A stretch of DNA of 64,000 bases, from contig NC_031479.1 in the NCBI RefSeq assembly GCF_000006565.2, forward strand, positions 5,172,289-5,236,288. The letters are read 5' to 3'. The stretch's first letter is position 1; every line of letters starts with the position of its first letter. The stretch comes from Toxoplasma gondii ME49. Taxonomy: Eukaryota > Apicomplexa > Conoidasida > Eucoccidiorida > Sarcocystidae. This document shows, in pieces, positions 13,401 to 25,700 of this stretch. A model generated the notes under the pieces. The model was not told the origin of the DNA. It made no database searches and worked only from the letters and a program-made list of their open reading frames with translations. A program made the position numbers and the translations under genes.

Positions 13401-14797
13401 ATCGCTGCACAGAACGAGAAACCTGTTTCCCCTGCCTGAAGCCTCTTCGATACCCGTGGCGGATGAAGAGGACCGTTCGGCGCTCGACAGAGTCTGCGTC
13501 TTCAGCGAGAACTCGCTTCCTCTTCAGGGCTGTCTCGAGGCCGCGTTCCTCTCCAGAGAGACAGAGAAAGAGAACTGCGTACGCCGTCAGCCACAGCTTT
13601 CTCAGCACATTCCAGATGGCCTGAGACACGAGCGAAAGAAAACGCGACACAGAGACAGAGGCAACACAGAGGTAAAGAAAAGATGAAGGGACCGGAGAGA
13701 CGAAAAGAAGGCAAAGATGGGCGCAGACGAAAAGCAAAGGGAAACAGACTATGTATCCGACAGGAAGTTGCAGGGGACGCCGAGCTGAGTGAGAAAGGAT
13801 CCTGTTTCTTTGCAGAGACCTCTGATGGCATTTGATGACGGAGCGGAAACCAATGGAGGATCCGCCTCTCCACACGCAAATTCACGTGTAAGATGAAGGA
13901 ACCGATGCGCCGTCTCCTCTGGGTCGAGCGCAGGGAAAGTCTGGTCCTTTTCGCACTCTCTCGGGTGTACATACACCTGAAGATGCGGGTATTCCCCGCT
14001 ACGCTCGACACCACTGGAGTGGGTGCACTGAACCGGTTCATCACGAGAAGCACAGCGAAAAACTTGGATCAGGAAACAAACACGAGATCTGAAGAATAAC
14101 TCCAATTCGCCATAGATTCACCCAGAAAAGAGCAGCCTGCAAAGAGGAATACGCGACATCGGCACATCGCCTGGAGTCTCAGCCGGTCGCAGCCACTCGA
14201 GAGAGAGCTGCCTTGTGGAAGACCTTCGGCGTTTCCATAGTGCTGGTTTTGAGGCTTTCTAAAAAGGCTCACCAAACGTGTATCAGCCTCCATACTTATG
14301 CAGCAGCGAGCGTCTCGCTCCTCCTCTCTTCTCTCTCGCTTCTCTTCAAGGAAACTTCTGCTGCGTCCGCGCGCGCATCTCTTGCCAAAGCTTACCTCTT
14401 TGGTGAGGAGCGCGAGAAGCGCAAGACTCTCGAAGGAGATCCAACGCCTCTTTCCAGCAGGCGCACCCGCCCCAGTCGACGCGGACAGCGCAGGCAGCGA
14501 GAAGGAGAATCCGAATGTATGTCCTCCTGCGACGACTGCGGTCGACGAGGCGGCGGCTAGGCGCAGAAGATCCTGTTGCCGCTTCAAGTGCAGCATCTTG
14601 AGGTAGCGAAGCAGGACAGACGCGACAAAGAAGACGAAGAAGGTGAGGAGCAGGAGAAAGAAGAAAGATGGAGGACAGACGAAGGGGACGAGAAAGACGA
14701 GAAGCGAAGACGAAGACGACCCCGTCGTCAACGCAGCGCCCGCCGCCTCTGCCGCCTGGGCAGCTGCCGAGACAGCAGCCGCCGGCAAGCTCTCCAT
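10477..14797 (-). CDS. Membrane-anchored histidine phosphatase (phosphoglycerate mutase-like family)
   Basis: Six exons: 14797-14396, 13620-13454, 12928-12353, 11653-11569, 11132-10917, 10632-10477; 533 residues, all phases consistent. The N-terminus is Ala-rich, then carries a strong hydrophobic segment (about residues 30-60, with a run of Phe/Leu/Val), so it is probably membrane anchored. The catalytic loop TVLFIRHG then ESVWN has the phospho-acceptor His189; the Gly190 codon is split by intron 2. Further family signatures are SPLSTAG, LVSSNLRRAISTL, the second catalytic His469 in VIVVGHSRWLRYFF, and the terminal HPAKDQKLSNCGVLKF. This set resembles PGAM-like phosphatases of unknown substrate rather than glycolytic PGAM. 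Exon 3 holds a long charged insertion between SPLSTAG and the LVSSNLRR strand, with a GAGCTCCGCGCG duplication. A further upstream exon is possible, as an AG precedes the chosen ATG. Confidence 0.86.
12165..12247. repeat. (TA)n-rich tract in intron 3 of the histidine phosphatase gene
   Basis: ATATAC/TATGTA repeats with a pure (TA)n core at about 12200-12225. Confidence 0.85.
13964..13977. repeat. Dispersed palindrome GGTGTACATACACC (intronic copy)
   Basis: Full 14-bp copy in the first intron of the histidine phosphatase gene. Six more good copies: 4343-4355 (coding, WW/FF gene), 15206-15219, 16024-16037, 24338-24350 (SAC1 intron), 27349-27362 (coding, SAC1 exon 1), 34673-34686 (coding, DCTN4). 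Diverged copies: 1057-1070, 18186-18199, 18357-18370, 23392-23405, 31326-31339, 32554-32567. Confidence 0.75.
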
Positions 14798-16590
14798 CCC
14801 CGCCTGCGGAAAAACAGAGGGGGAGACCCAGAAGAGGGGAAGGAAAGAGACAGATCCCCCGCAGAAGACAGGGGAAGAGAACACGGAAGGGGCACACACT
14901 GAAGAAAGCCGAGACAGCCAGGATGGAAGCCTGAATCATGGGCACAAGCTAAAGCCCCGAACCATCCAGTTGTCTCTTCAGAAAAAGGGGAAAGAGAAAA
15001 GCGCTACCTCTCTGAAAAGAAGAAGGAGATGCACTATCTCAGCGCGAAAAAGAGAAGAGAGAGCCTCTCCGAAAAAAAGAGAAAAGAAAGATGCACCACC
15101 AACTCCCCCGAGGAAAAATCACCGTCCCTCTAAGAGGCAGAAGAGCGTCCTCGGCGTCTGCCAGGCTGGCACACATGAGACCGGGCGACGCAAACCTGGC
15201 AGCGAGGTGTATGTACACCCGAAGGGGACGGAACCATTGTCGACGCGGGGGCGAGAGAGGAGACCGCAGACGAGAGCCCAGGGCGCCGGGAAGAAACGAG
15301 GAACAGAGACGCAGAGCAGAAGTGTGAAAAGGGAGTTGGAGAAGAAAGAGGAACGGGGAGACAGAGAACCACCTGGAGGCAAAAGGAGACGTGACGAGGA
15401 AAGAGGAACGGAGAAGCCGCAGAGAAGGAAAGAAACACCGCAAAAGAGGAAAGAACCGCCGCAGAGAAGGAAAGAACCGCCGCAGAGAAGGAAAGAAAAG
15501 CCGCAGAGAAGGAAAGAAACGCCGCAGAGGGACTGCTCTCCGTTGACGTCCGCAAAAAGAAGAGCCTGGCGATGGGAGCAGCTTGCAGTTCCGCTCGGCA
15601 AGACAGCGTTTAGCAGGTGGAAAAAGAAAAATCCACGAGGAAACAGAGACGCGAGAAAAGCCGGCGGTGTTCGGGCACGCTGAAGGAATTCTGTCAGAGA
15701 AAGGCGATTTACGAGACAAGGACGAGTCCAAAAAGCAGACGCAGTTCGTTCATGTTCTCCTCGCGAGTGACACCGAAAACAGGGAAAAGGGCATTTGCGT
15801 TTTCTACGAATGGGTGACTCCAGGCTGTTTCTCTTCCTCTCACACCTGCATGTCGAAAAGAAAACCTTGCATGTATTGTTCCGTGCACTCTGTGACGGAG
15901 TCGGTAGAAACTCGACTGGCGAAAATAACAACGGAAAGGGAGTCTCTTTTCTCGCTTCCCGTTTCTCTTCCTTCGTTTCGCCTGTTCAGCGCCCTTTTTC
16001 TCTCGCAGAGACGCACGCTCTGAGGTGTACAGACACCGAGCGCATCTCGCCACGCGCCGAAAAAGCAGTCGTCTTTTTTGTCGCGCTTCGGGAGGAAAGA
16101 CGCTGGGGGAGAAGGCGGATTTCGCTCCGACGCATGACTGTCTTTGTCTCGGTGGTGCGGTTCCTTCTCCGTGAAACTTCTCTTCTTCTGTCTGGCGGCG
16201 AGAGAGAGGCGTTGTTTCTCTTCAGGGCCGCAGAGGCGGCTCGCCTTCGCAGCGGATGGTCCTCTCGCAGTTTTCCCCCTTCGTCCGTCACACTTGCATG
16301 CACGAACTTCCATTTGAAAGAAAACGCCGCGAAGGCGAGCTCCACGCAGAAAAAACCATCAAGAGCAGTGGCGACCGCCTTTCGCGAGACGAACGCGGCG
16401 TCCTGGACTTCCGTCCTCTCTCTCTGCGAAAGCGGAAGCAGGAAGAAAGACACTCGAAGAAGTTGTCTCCCCTGCCGAGGCGACCTCGCTCTCGCCCACA
16501 CGCGCGCAGGGGTGTACAGACGCCTGCTGGGAGGGCCTCCCACTGGAACCTGAAGAAGAAGGCCTCGAACCTCCTCGCCTGCACACCACC
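14798..16590. other. Intergenic region between divergent histidine phosphatase and MED6 genes
   Basis: About 1.8 kb, strongly purine-rich on the plus strand up to about 15.7 kb. It should contain both promoters. It holds a 21-bp minisatellite and two copies of the dispersed palindrome (15206-15219 and 16024-16037). A long plus-strand frame (14643-15683) crosses it but runs antisense into exon 1 of the phosphatase and is low complexity; I do not call it a gene. Confidence 0.6.
15417..15537. repeat. 21-bp minisatellite, about six copies
   Basis: Unit of the form CCGCAGAGAAGGAAAGAA plus three variable bases. Copies begin at 15417, 15438, 15459, 15480, 15501 and 15522, an exact 21-bp spacing. 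Confidence 0.9.
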
Positions 16591-18910
16591 ATGCGCGCGC
16601 CAGAGGCCTGCTCCGCTGAGCCTTCTTCTCTCCCTTCTTCTCTCCCCTCCGCTGCGCCTGCCTCTGTACCTGGCTCTGCGCCTGGCTCTGCACCTGCCTC
16701 TGCGTCTCCGCCGTTTCCTCGCTACATCCAAGGAGCTCTGCAGCGCGAGTGCGCCCTGGAGTTTGCCGATTGGCGGTGGCTGTGTTCGCATGCACTGGAC
16801 TCTGAGGGAGCGGCTCTGGAGTATTTCTACCTGTCCCCCTTCTACGTCGAGCAGGCGAGTGAAACGCTGAACGAGCGGATGCGTCGCGGCGAGCGTCTGC
16901 AGGCGGACTTGCAAGGCTTGCTCTTCTCGGTCTCGTATTCGAATCTGGACGTCCTTCGCGCGGAGGCACCCCAGTTCTTCCGCGCCGAGGCTCGCGACCG
17001 CCAGGCCGAGGCTCCCACTGTCTCCGACTTCGCCGCCAGATGCACATTCTTCAACGCACAGGCGATCTTTCACATCACCCTGCTGCGCCGCGAGTCGGCG
17101 CGGCATGGCGCCACCCGCACTCTGCCTCTCCGCGTCTACGCCGTTGTCGCCGGGAAGATCTACCGCCTTCCTCCCCTCTTCGACGTCCTGCAGCAGAAGA
17201 TGGCGGCTGCCATGAGCCACTTGGAGACCTGCTTCGACCTGCTCCAGAGCCGCCTCGCTCGCTGGAGCCTCGCAGACGGATACACCTGGGCAGACCGTCA
17301 GACGCGGGAGACGCAGAGACTCGGCGTCCGCAGTCCGACGGGGGACGCCGCAGAAGCAGAAAGAGAAGACTTTGGAGAAGCAGAGACAGTCGTCACAGAA
17401 GTCTTCAGAAGGCCCGGAAGCGAAGTGGCGGCACGCGTGCTCGTTGAGGAGCAGCGGCTGCTCGCGAAGGAGGTTTCGACTTTGGCAGTAAGTGGAGAGG
17501 CGGGAGGGGACAAAAAAAAGGAGGAAGCGATTTGTCGCAGTTTCTCGAAGAGCGCTCATCTCAATTGTCAAAGCCTGTGTCCGCGTTCTCCTTCGTTTCC
17601 TCGTCTTTCACCCTCTCGCCCCGTCGTTTCGGACTCCCCCGGTCCGTTCTTCTCTCTTCTGTTTCCTCTCCCTCGTCGCCTCGCTTCTCTCTTCGAGTGA
17701 AACGACCTCTGGATCGCACAAGGTGTCTCTCCCCCTCCCGGCTGTGCTCGGAGCTCGCGCCGCAGTCGCCGACTGTCTGTGCGAGAGGGAGAAGAGGGAG
17801 ATAAACGCGAAAAGGAGAGCCGAATGAAGGCGGAACGCATGGAACGTATGGATGCTAGGAAAATCAGTACCCTTGGTCCGGGAGTCGGCATCTCTGAGCA
17901 AATCTTCATCTACCGCCGCGGCCCCAAGAGCCTTCGATGGGTGCGGTTGAACAATGCCCAGCCTGGACCGTACGAGGAAGGCGCTCGAGAGCGAGGGGAG
18001 GGAAACGACTGCGACGAGCGGAGTGAAATCCTGAGCTCTCGCATTGTGCGAGCCGCTTCTAGTTAACAAAGCTGCAGAGTCACTTCCAGGAACAGAAAGT
18101 AGCTCTCCCTTCATCTGGGCTGGTCCCCCGCGCCTGCTGACTTTCGCCGCGCGGCATGTGAAGGGGCGCTCCGAGGGAGCCTGCAGGTGTATGTACAGGA
18201 GAGGCTGTCGTGCGTCTCCACTCTTCCTTTCTGTCGCCAGTCTGTCGCCAGCGCAGCGCCACACTTGCGGGTGTTCTTTCTCTGGACTTTGCATGTCTCG
18301 GATTTTTGCATCAAGTTGGCATAGGAAATGCTGTTGCTTCCGAACCTCTCTACGGGGGTGAACGTACACCGGAGTGTGTGTTGGTGACATATATATGTAT
18401 ATGTATATATGTATATATATGTATATGTATATATATGTATATGTATATATATATATACGTACTTGTGCTTGTTTATTTGGATGTGTTTGTGTATTTGTAA
18501 GGTTGCGTCATTTGCTGGGGTAGAATCAGCTGCGGTCTTTGCATTTGAGGTTCGCATTTCTGCGTTTTTGCCTCCCTTCTCGAGTTTCCCCTGTTTCCAC
18601 TTCTTCAACCTTTTGCTTGCTTTCGTAAGAGTCTCTGACCCTCGTCACGGTTCTTCTCGTATTTTGTTTGTCACTTTTTCTGCAGGAACAGAGGAAAGCC
18701 GTGGATGAGAAATGGCGCCTCGCCCGGGAGGCTGAGGCGAAGTTGGCGGCTGCGCTGGAGAAGACGTTTGGGGTGTACAGACAGCAGAAGACTGCGCAGC
18801 TGAAGCAGCTCGCGCCTTCTCAGCAGCTCGCGTTTCTGTTGGAGAAACGGAAGCTCCAGGCTCAGGCCGCCGAGCGCATGCAGAAGCCGGCGCAGTCGCA
18901 TGCCGTTTGA
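16591..18910 (+). CDS. MED6: Mediator of RNA polymerase II transcription subunit 6
   Basis: Two exons: 16591-17487 and 18686-18910, phase 0; 373 residues. The start ATG has a good context (ccaccATG). The N-terminus is a Pro/Ser/Ala repeat (SVPGSAPGSAPAS). Residues from DWRWLCSHALDS onward follow the Med6 fold. LEYFYLSPFY corresponds to the family LDYF..S.FYD motif, then comes a spacer longer than in animals. LPLRVYAVVAGKIYRLPPLF corresponds to the PL..YYI..G.IY..P.L motif, followed by two helices and a GYTW motif. The second exon is a charged helix (EQRKAVDEKWRLAREAEA) ending AQSHAV. MED6 belongs to the Mediator head module, which bridges activators and RNA polymerase II in the nucleus. The 1.2-kb intron carries palindrome copies and a (TA)n tract. 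Confidence 0.85.
18388..18461. repeat. (TATATG)n/(TA)n tract in the MED6 intron
   Basis: About 75 bp of ATATGTATATGTAT-type repeats. Confidence 0.9.
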
Positions 18911-19703
18911 TGAAGCCCCAAGCACGACGAACGAAGCGTTGAAGCAGAATGTCTCCGAGAGGAGGAGGAGGACGACTTCAAAGCAGTGAAACACGGTTGA
19001 GCAGTCCGGCGACTGAACTGAGAAGAGAGAGAGTTCAGACGCCGGGGGTCTGAAATGCAGTTTTTTTCGGTTGTGCTTCTCCCGTCGGTCCTCAGCTTAG
19101 AAACAGGGACGTAAAGACGTTTTATGAACTGCGAAGGCGAAAGGGAGTTTTCAGTGCTATGGTTGCCTTTCCCCCTCGCTTTCTTCGGTCTGAGGTTCTC
19201 CGCCAAATCTTCATTTTTGCCTTTCGGACTTTCGCTGTGTCCATACTGGATTTCCTTTCTTTCTCACTCGTGTGGAACAGCGGCCTCTGCTCTTTTCCTT
19301 GCGTTGCTGCATGCGTCTGTTTTACTGTGTCTTTTGCGTGCGACGGAGACCGACGCCCGTGATCCTCAGAGGCTGGAAGACAACTGGTGCGACCTGCTGC
19401 GTTCCTTCTTATCAGTTTTCATGTCTCCAGAGAGACGAAGAAACTTTGCAAAAGTTGGGAAGTTCGCGTTCTTCTTTTCCGCGCGCGCAACGGCCGTGCG
19501 TTTGAGCAGAGAGAGCCCAGACATCAAACACAGACAGCCACGGGTCCCCGTCTCTCCGTTCCCCCAACGACCTCGACAAGAAGTTTCTCTCAAACCAGAA
19601 ACTCCCAGAGAAGCCACCACTGCAGATCCACTCTTTCGAACGCAGTTCCTCATAGGAGACCCTGTTGAAAGCAGTCCTTTTCTCCAGAGAACCGGGGATT
19701 CCT
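18911..19703. other. Intergenic region between convergent MED6 and SAC1 genes
   Basis: About 0.8 kb holding two 3' UTRs. Plus-strand open frames here have no recognisable content and run antisense into the last SAC1 exon. Confidence 0.5.
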
Positions 19704-22700
19704 TCAGGAGACGTCCGGAAGCAGTTGCGGCAGGGAGACGACGGCGGCAGCTCTGAAGAAGAGATAGGCGAAGAAGGAGAGAAACGCGAAGGTGAACAGC
19801 CAGAGGCATCCTCCGACGTCTCGGAGAAGCTCTGAAACTCCATCCCCCCAGCCTTCCGTCGCACCGAAACCGGCGAGGGGAAACAACTCTGTCGGGGGAG
19901 AGAAGGGCCGCAAGCTGCTCGGCAAGAAGAGCGCGAAAAAGTCGAAGAAACACATCAGAGAAAAGGGAAAGGCGCGGAAAGGCAGCGCCGCCAGCGCCAG
20001 CAGCGCTCCCGTGACGGCGTAGCCGGCTGCATGTACACCCGATAGGAGGGCGAGAGAGGGTCCCGGCGCGAGGCAAAAAAGCGAAAAGCTCAGCAGAAGA
20101 AGTTCCTTCGCCGCGCGTCGCAGCCCCGCTCCCAGAGGCCGCGGCGGAGAGGCGTCTCGTAGGTTCGAGAAAAGAGAAGAAGAGGCGGAAAAACTCGCTG
20201 CCTGATAGAAGAACGTGATACAGTCGTGCTTGTACCCGTCGAAAAAGTTGTTTAAGAAATACCTGGAAAGAAGCAGAAATCCAAGTTTCGACACAGCTGC
20301 AGAACGACAAAAACGGAGCTCTCCGAGAAAGAAAAACCAACGCTGACAAGAATAGACCTGTTTCTAACATTCACTTGCCACTGTCGTCGGGGGACTGAAA
20401 GGACGCGAGTTCTCTTCTCCAAAGGAAACACAGTGGACTCTTTGCCGGGAAATTTCATCCTGTTTTACAGAGAAACGCACGAGTTCCATTCAGGATACAC
20501 AGCTGAGAAGCTACCGTCGCTGGAGAGGAACGCCGAGAATGGCTCCACTGCGACAAAGAGCGTCTGCATCAAACAAGATGCTTCAAAGCGCCTTCGAAAA
20601 GAGGTATTTTCCATGCCGCCCTCAACTCTGCGTGTTGACTGCATGCGCTTCTTCGACACCTCGCCCTTTTCTATCTCCGCACAAGTTCACTCGGAGGTCA
20701 CCGTTTCGCTACCTGCGAAACGACCTTTGAAAAAACAAAAACCTCTGCTACGTAAAAAGGGCACTGGGGGTTTATACCGGCGGGAAACATGCAGAAAACA
20801 ATACAGTGGATTCTGCAGACCTCGACAGACTTCGCGAGCTACGCGCGCCCTGACAGCTTCGCCAAAACTACCAATGGTTCTTCACCGGGTCCACCTATCT
20901 GAGCTTCGTCCATTCATAATGGATCAGAAGAGACCAAGAACGCAGAGGGAAGAGAGGAAGCAGAGAAGCGAGGAGACGGAGGAAAGTGGAGAACAAGCAA
21001 AGTAAAAGAAGGACAATGCAGAGAAGCGGAGAAAAAGAGAAGGGGAATGTACCTGATGAAAGAATTTCGAGCGTCGCTCAGAGCCCCCCACCGACTCCGC
21101 ACTCCCATCCTCGTGAAGTCTGTCTTAAGCGCAGGTGTGCCTGGAAGAATGGAGAAAAAGCAATTAAAAAGTCTATACTTCACTATTTTATGGGCAATAC
21201 CTCCCCCTTGTCGCTAGAGTTCACTCTTCATTGAAATTTGGCTTCCTTTGCCGCACAGCGGGGCAGGCTCAAACGATCCACAAGCGAAACGGAAACGGCT
21301 GATGCAGAGTCAGAGATACACTAGCGCGCATGCAGTCCTGGGTACATGTTCAGACACATAAATGCGGAGACTTGTGCATGCATACAGACAGCTGCGATGG
21401 AATCGCATCCTCTGACCTGCTCCTGAACGGGAACACTGTACGCAAATGGCTACGAATCTTTCTTCATCTGCATGGGCCTCGCCTCAAGTCTGACACCACA
21501 CATTCAAACATGCACATATGCATATATATATATATATATATATGCGCATATATACACACACTTATATATATATATATATATATATATATGCATGCATGTG
21601 TCTCTTTGTGCATCTATGTCTGCAGGAAAGGACGCATGCATCGGTGTGGACGTCCCATGCTTGCATGTACATTTGTGTGTGTGAACAGGGAGATAGGTGG
21701 CTAGAAAAACATAGAGAGACAGATCGACACGGAGCTACACCTAAACTGCGATTCACCGGAGTAGAGAAGAGAAAGCGCGTCTGCATTGTCGGTCCACAGA
21801 TCCCTGAAAAGCTGGTCTCCCTCTGGGGGCGTAAACGGCAGCGGAGTGAGAGGCTGCGCGCATTCGTCGGTCACGGCCCTTTCGCCTTCCTCAGCTCTTA
21901 AACGCCTTCTCAACTCGGTCGCCTCTGCAGAGAAATCGACAGGGAGGGGATCCCTCGCAGAAGAAGTTGGTGAGAGCGAACTCGACGAAGGACAGTGCTG
22001 GGGGAGAGAACTGGAGGAGCGCGAGAGGCTGCTGGCCGCCTCGCCGTTTCTCCCGCCTGTCTTCGAATGTCGACTGCTGGCGAGCGAAGAAGGGGTGCGG
22101 GAGAGCTGAGGGCTCGAGGTCTGGAGAGAAAGAGGAAAAATGGATGAAGGAAAAACGAAAAAAAGTCGAGAAAGGAATGGAGTAACTTGTGGAGGGAAGG
22201 AACCACGCACACGACGCCTGAAGGGAGAACCGGAGCATTCAAAAGACGCGACAGAAGAGTGTGGAGGAAAAGCAACGAGAAAGAGAGACGAAAGGAGGAA
22301 AAAGAGAAAATACTGAAGAGAGAATAAGGAAGAAAAATGAGGACATGTGGCTTATCTCTGAATTCCCTTTTCTGTCCACCGACGTCATTCCTTTCTTTCT
22401 TGGAAGCCATTGTCGACTTGTTTCATTCGACTTTCTCTGGAGAGACTCTCTTCGATGGCCTCTGACTTCGGCTCTCCAGATCCGACCTTGAGGCGCATCC
22501 ACTCTCTCATACCCTATCGCTTCACCTACTCGCTATGCATGCATATACATGTATACATATGTACACAGACATATGTACACAGAGATATATATACACAGAG
22601 ATATATACACAGAGATATATATATATATGCATGTATATACAGATATACGCGGTTGCAGTGCACTGAGGAAAACTCTTTTCTCTTTGCTGAGATACGCAAG

Positions 22701-25700
22701 TCTACTGATGAGTTTTTTCCGACTTGATGCGTTGCCCCAGCTGCTTTCGTTTTTACTTGCGCGAGAGGCGCCGACTGCACGCGCGTCGCCACGAGGAGCT
22801 CCGCCAGGACGCGCTTCCCGAAAACGCTTTCCACGACGTTTGTTCTGTCGAGACAGTCTATGCAGTTTATCCGACAGACGCCTCGCTGCACCCTGCAGAC
22901 CTGAGAAGAGAACGCACTGTCCGGATGTCGATACACCTGGCGGCTCTGCTTCCTCTGCGCGCGCGCTCTCGACGGCAGGCGCCTGGTCGGCGTCCGCATG
23001 TGTGTGCATGCAAGAACTGGCCCGGAAAGGCAGCGAGCCGCAGGGAACCAGATGCTGCAGAGACGGACGCCAGGCCTGTGCGGCGACAGTCCTCAGACTG
23101 CCAAGCGCATCTCCGTGTGTGTGGAGACTCGCTGATACACACAGCTGTCTACAGACATCCATCTGTATGGAGAGGTGGAGGAGAACTTTGTGAGTGAAGC
23201 ATAAACTCCATTGTACCGGAAGTTGAAGAAAAACGTCACCTCGTCGGCATCAACACAGCCGAACGCTCTAGCCAGTGAGAGCAGCTGAAGAGGCATTGTC
23301 CTCTGTCGACCATTTCTCAAGAGGAAATAGAGAGAGCAAGAGTGGAGCACCCTTTCTCCGAATGCCAGACGGATAGGCACGCTGCACTCCAGGTGTCAGG
23401 ACACCCGAAGCGCGTCACAGGTCTTGGGGGTCTCCTACCTCGGATTTTTTCCATCCGGGGAGAGCGCGGAGAGGCTCACTCCAGGAAAAGAAGGCCTTCC
23501 CCGCCGCGCCTGTCGCAGCGTCGTTCTCTGCGGGCGAGGTACATATGGCGTGGAAGTATTGCTGCTGCTTCAACTGTGCATGCGCCTGCTCCAGGAGACG
23601 CGACAGGTTGTTCCAGCGCATCTTTGAGCACTCGTGGTGAAAGTCGAACCTGCAGGGAGAGAGGAAAACGGGGAGGAGAAAAAAAACAGTGCAGAGAGAG
23701 GAGAAAAGGAGAGGAGAAAGAGAAAAGGGAAGGCGGTGAACGAGGAGAAAAGAAGAAAGAGTGGGACACTGGCGAACAAAGACGGGGAGAAAAGCGACAG
23801 AAAGGGAAAAGAAGAAAAGGACGAAACGAGAGAGATAAAAAGGAAGCTCACAGGCCAGCGATGTGTCTGCACACAAGCTGAAGAGACAGAGAGGGGGGGA
23901 ACGGGCAAGAAGGGGAAAAACGAGAAGATTTGGGGGACAGAAGCAAGAGGAACGACAGCAACGAAACAACACAGCGGAAAGACAGAAGTAAACCAACGCG
24001 GGAGAAGAAGAAAAGATAAAACAGGAAAGAAGAGAGAAGCTCAGCAAAGAGAAAAGTTAAGGGAAAAGGCGGGGAAGCAGTAGACAAGATAAGAGAGACA
24101 TACCAAATAAAGGAGAGATCCTTGGATTTCTGCTCTGCAACAAGCTGCTCGAAGAGGTCACCCAGACTCTGGAAAAACGAAGAAAGAACATTACATTTTA
24201 TTGGGGCCAAATCAAAACACACACGCGCTGCTCCGTCTCCCCTCGGATGTCGCTCTTCCAATCTCTTCCTCTCCCTCCTACTCTCTCGCTTCCCCCACCT
24301 CTCTCGATATACATCTTTACAGGATTTGCATGCGTTGGGTGTACATACACAGAGGTTTCACAGGCCTGCCTTTCTCGTCTCCCGTTGCCCCGTGGAAGTC
24401 TCTCTCAACGCGTCCTTTTCTCGCTCTCCGCGATTTTCTGGAACTCCTGAGACAGACGCCCGCTCCTTACCTTCTCCCACCCTTTCTTGTTGATAAGATT
24501 TACCACACAAGTAGGTCCGTAGTGCCTGCAGAGAGAGAGGAAGAAGAGAGAAGAGGAGACCGCCGATCGTGAAGAACGCGTTCTCTCGGTCCTCTTCGCG
24601 GTGCTTCGCCTTTCCGAGCCTCGCGGGAGAAGAGAAGAAGGAAAGAGGGAGGGAACAGAGAAAGAGAGCAGAGATCTCGGGGAAGAAAGAGCGACAGAGA
24701 ACAAGGGAGAACAAGAGAGAATCCGACGAGGAGACGCGTGCAGTTCGCCCCACAGCGCCGGCCCGAGACCGAGAGGGAAGAGACTAAGCAGGGAGAAACG
24801 ACCTCGCGCATGCAGAGTGAATGGAGATTTCCAGGTACTCCCCTGCACACAGACTCACTTGAGAAGACCATCGAAATGCAGCGCCGCAGCCGCCGCGTTT
24901 TCCTCCGCAGCTCCGACGACTTGCGCTGGAGGTGCCCACCTGCGGGTCAAACGCAAACGCGAAGAAAAAACAATCGAGACTTTAAAATACATTTGCAGAT
25001 GCCGTGTCTTCCGCGCGGCTTCTTCTTCAAATTCAGACCATCCCCCCCATCTCTCTCACCCTCTCCCTCTCTCTCTCGCGGTTCTTCTCCTCTTATCGCT
25101 CTCCTCTCTCGTCCTCCCTTCCATCTGCCGTCTTCGGTCTTCTCCCTCGCCCCGTGTGCCCTCTTCTTGATTCCTTTCTCTGCCTTCTTCTCGCTTCCTC
25201 TCGCTTCTTCTCGCTTCCTCTCGCTTCTTCTCGCCGATTCTGACTGTTTCTGCCCTTGGCTCTCAGAAGCTGAAGCGGCAATGGAAGTCCGTCGGTCTTC
25301 GCTGCCTCGGCCTGCCTCACTTCAGTGTCGGCGTCTGCTTCCACACCAGGGGGAGGGACCCCCGAATCTGCACAAAAGAGAACAGGTCCACTCTCCCAGT
25401 TCCCCGCAGCCGCAGGACCGAGGCGCCCTTCTGCTGGTGCTGCTGCGAAGCAAGTGCCTCCGACACAGACGAGAAAGAAGACGCAGAAGAGGAAGAAGAC
25501 GCAGAAGAGGAAGAAGACGCAGAAGGGAGAGAAGAAGAGAGCGGCGAAGCACCGCGGAAGGTGTAAACGAGGAGAAGTTGTTCTGTCTCAACCATGTTGG
25601 ACGCATCGCCTGCTCACAAAAGGAGGAGCAGAAGGAGACGATGGCACCAGGAGAGACGAGTGACAGCGAGACCGTTCTTCGGCATCGAGAAAAGAAGATG

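Noticed and set aside
15413..15537. CRISPR-like array
   Set aside because: The units are contiguous 21-bp repeats without unique spacers, in a eukaryotic genome.
14643..15683. Plus-strand 346-codon open frame, Lys/Arg/Glu-rich
   Set aside because: It is antisense to exon 1 of the histidine phosphatase, driven by purine-rich DNA and a 21-bp minisatellite, and has no domain or splice support.
19124..19756. Plus-strand 210-codon frame with hydrophobic start
   Set aside because: It overlaps the 3' UTR and last exon of SAC1 on the other strand, and the latter is firmly supported by Sac1 conservation.
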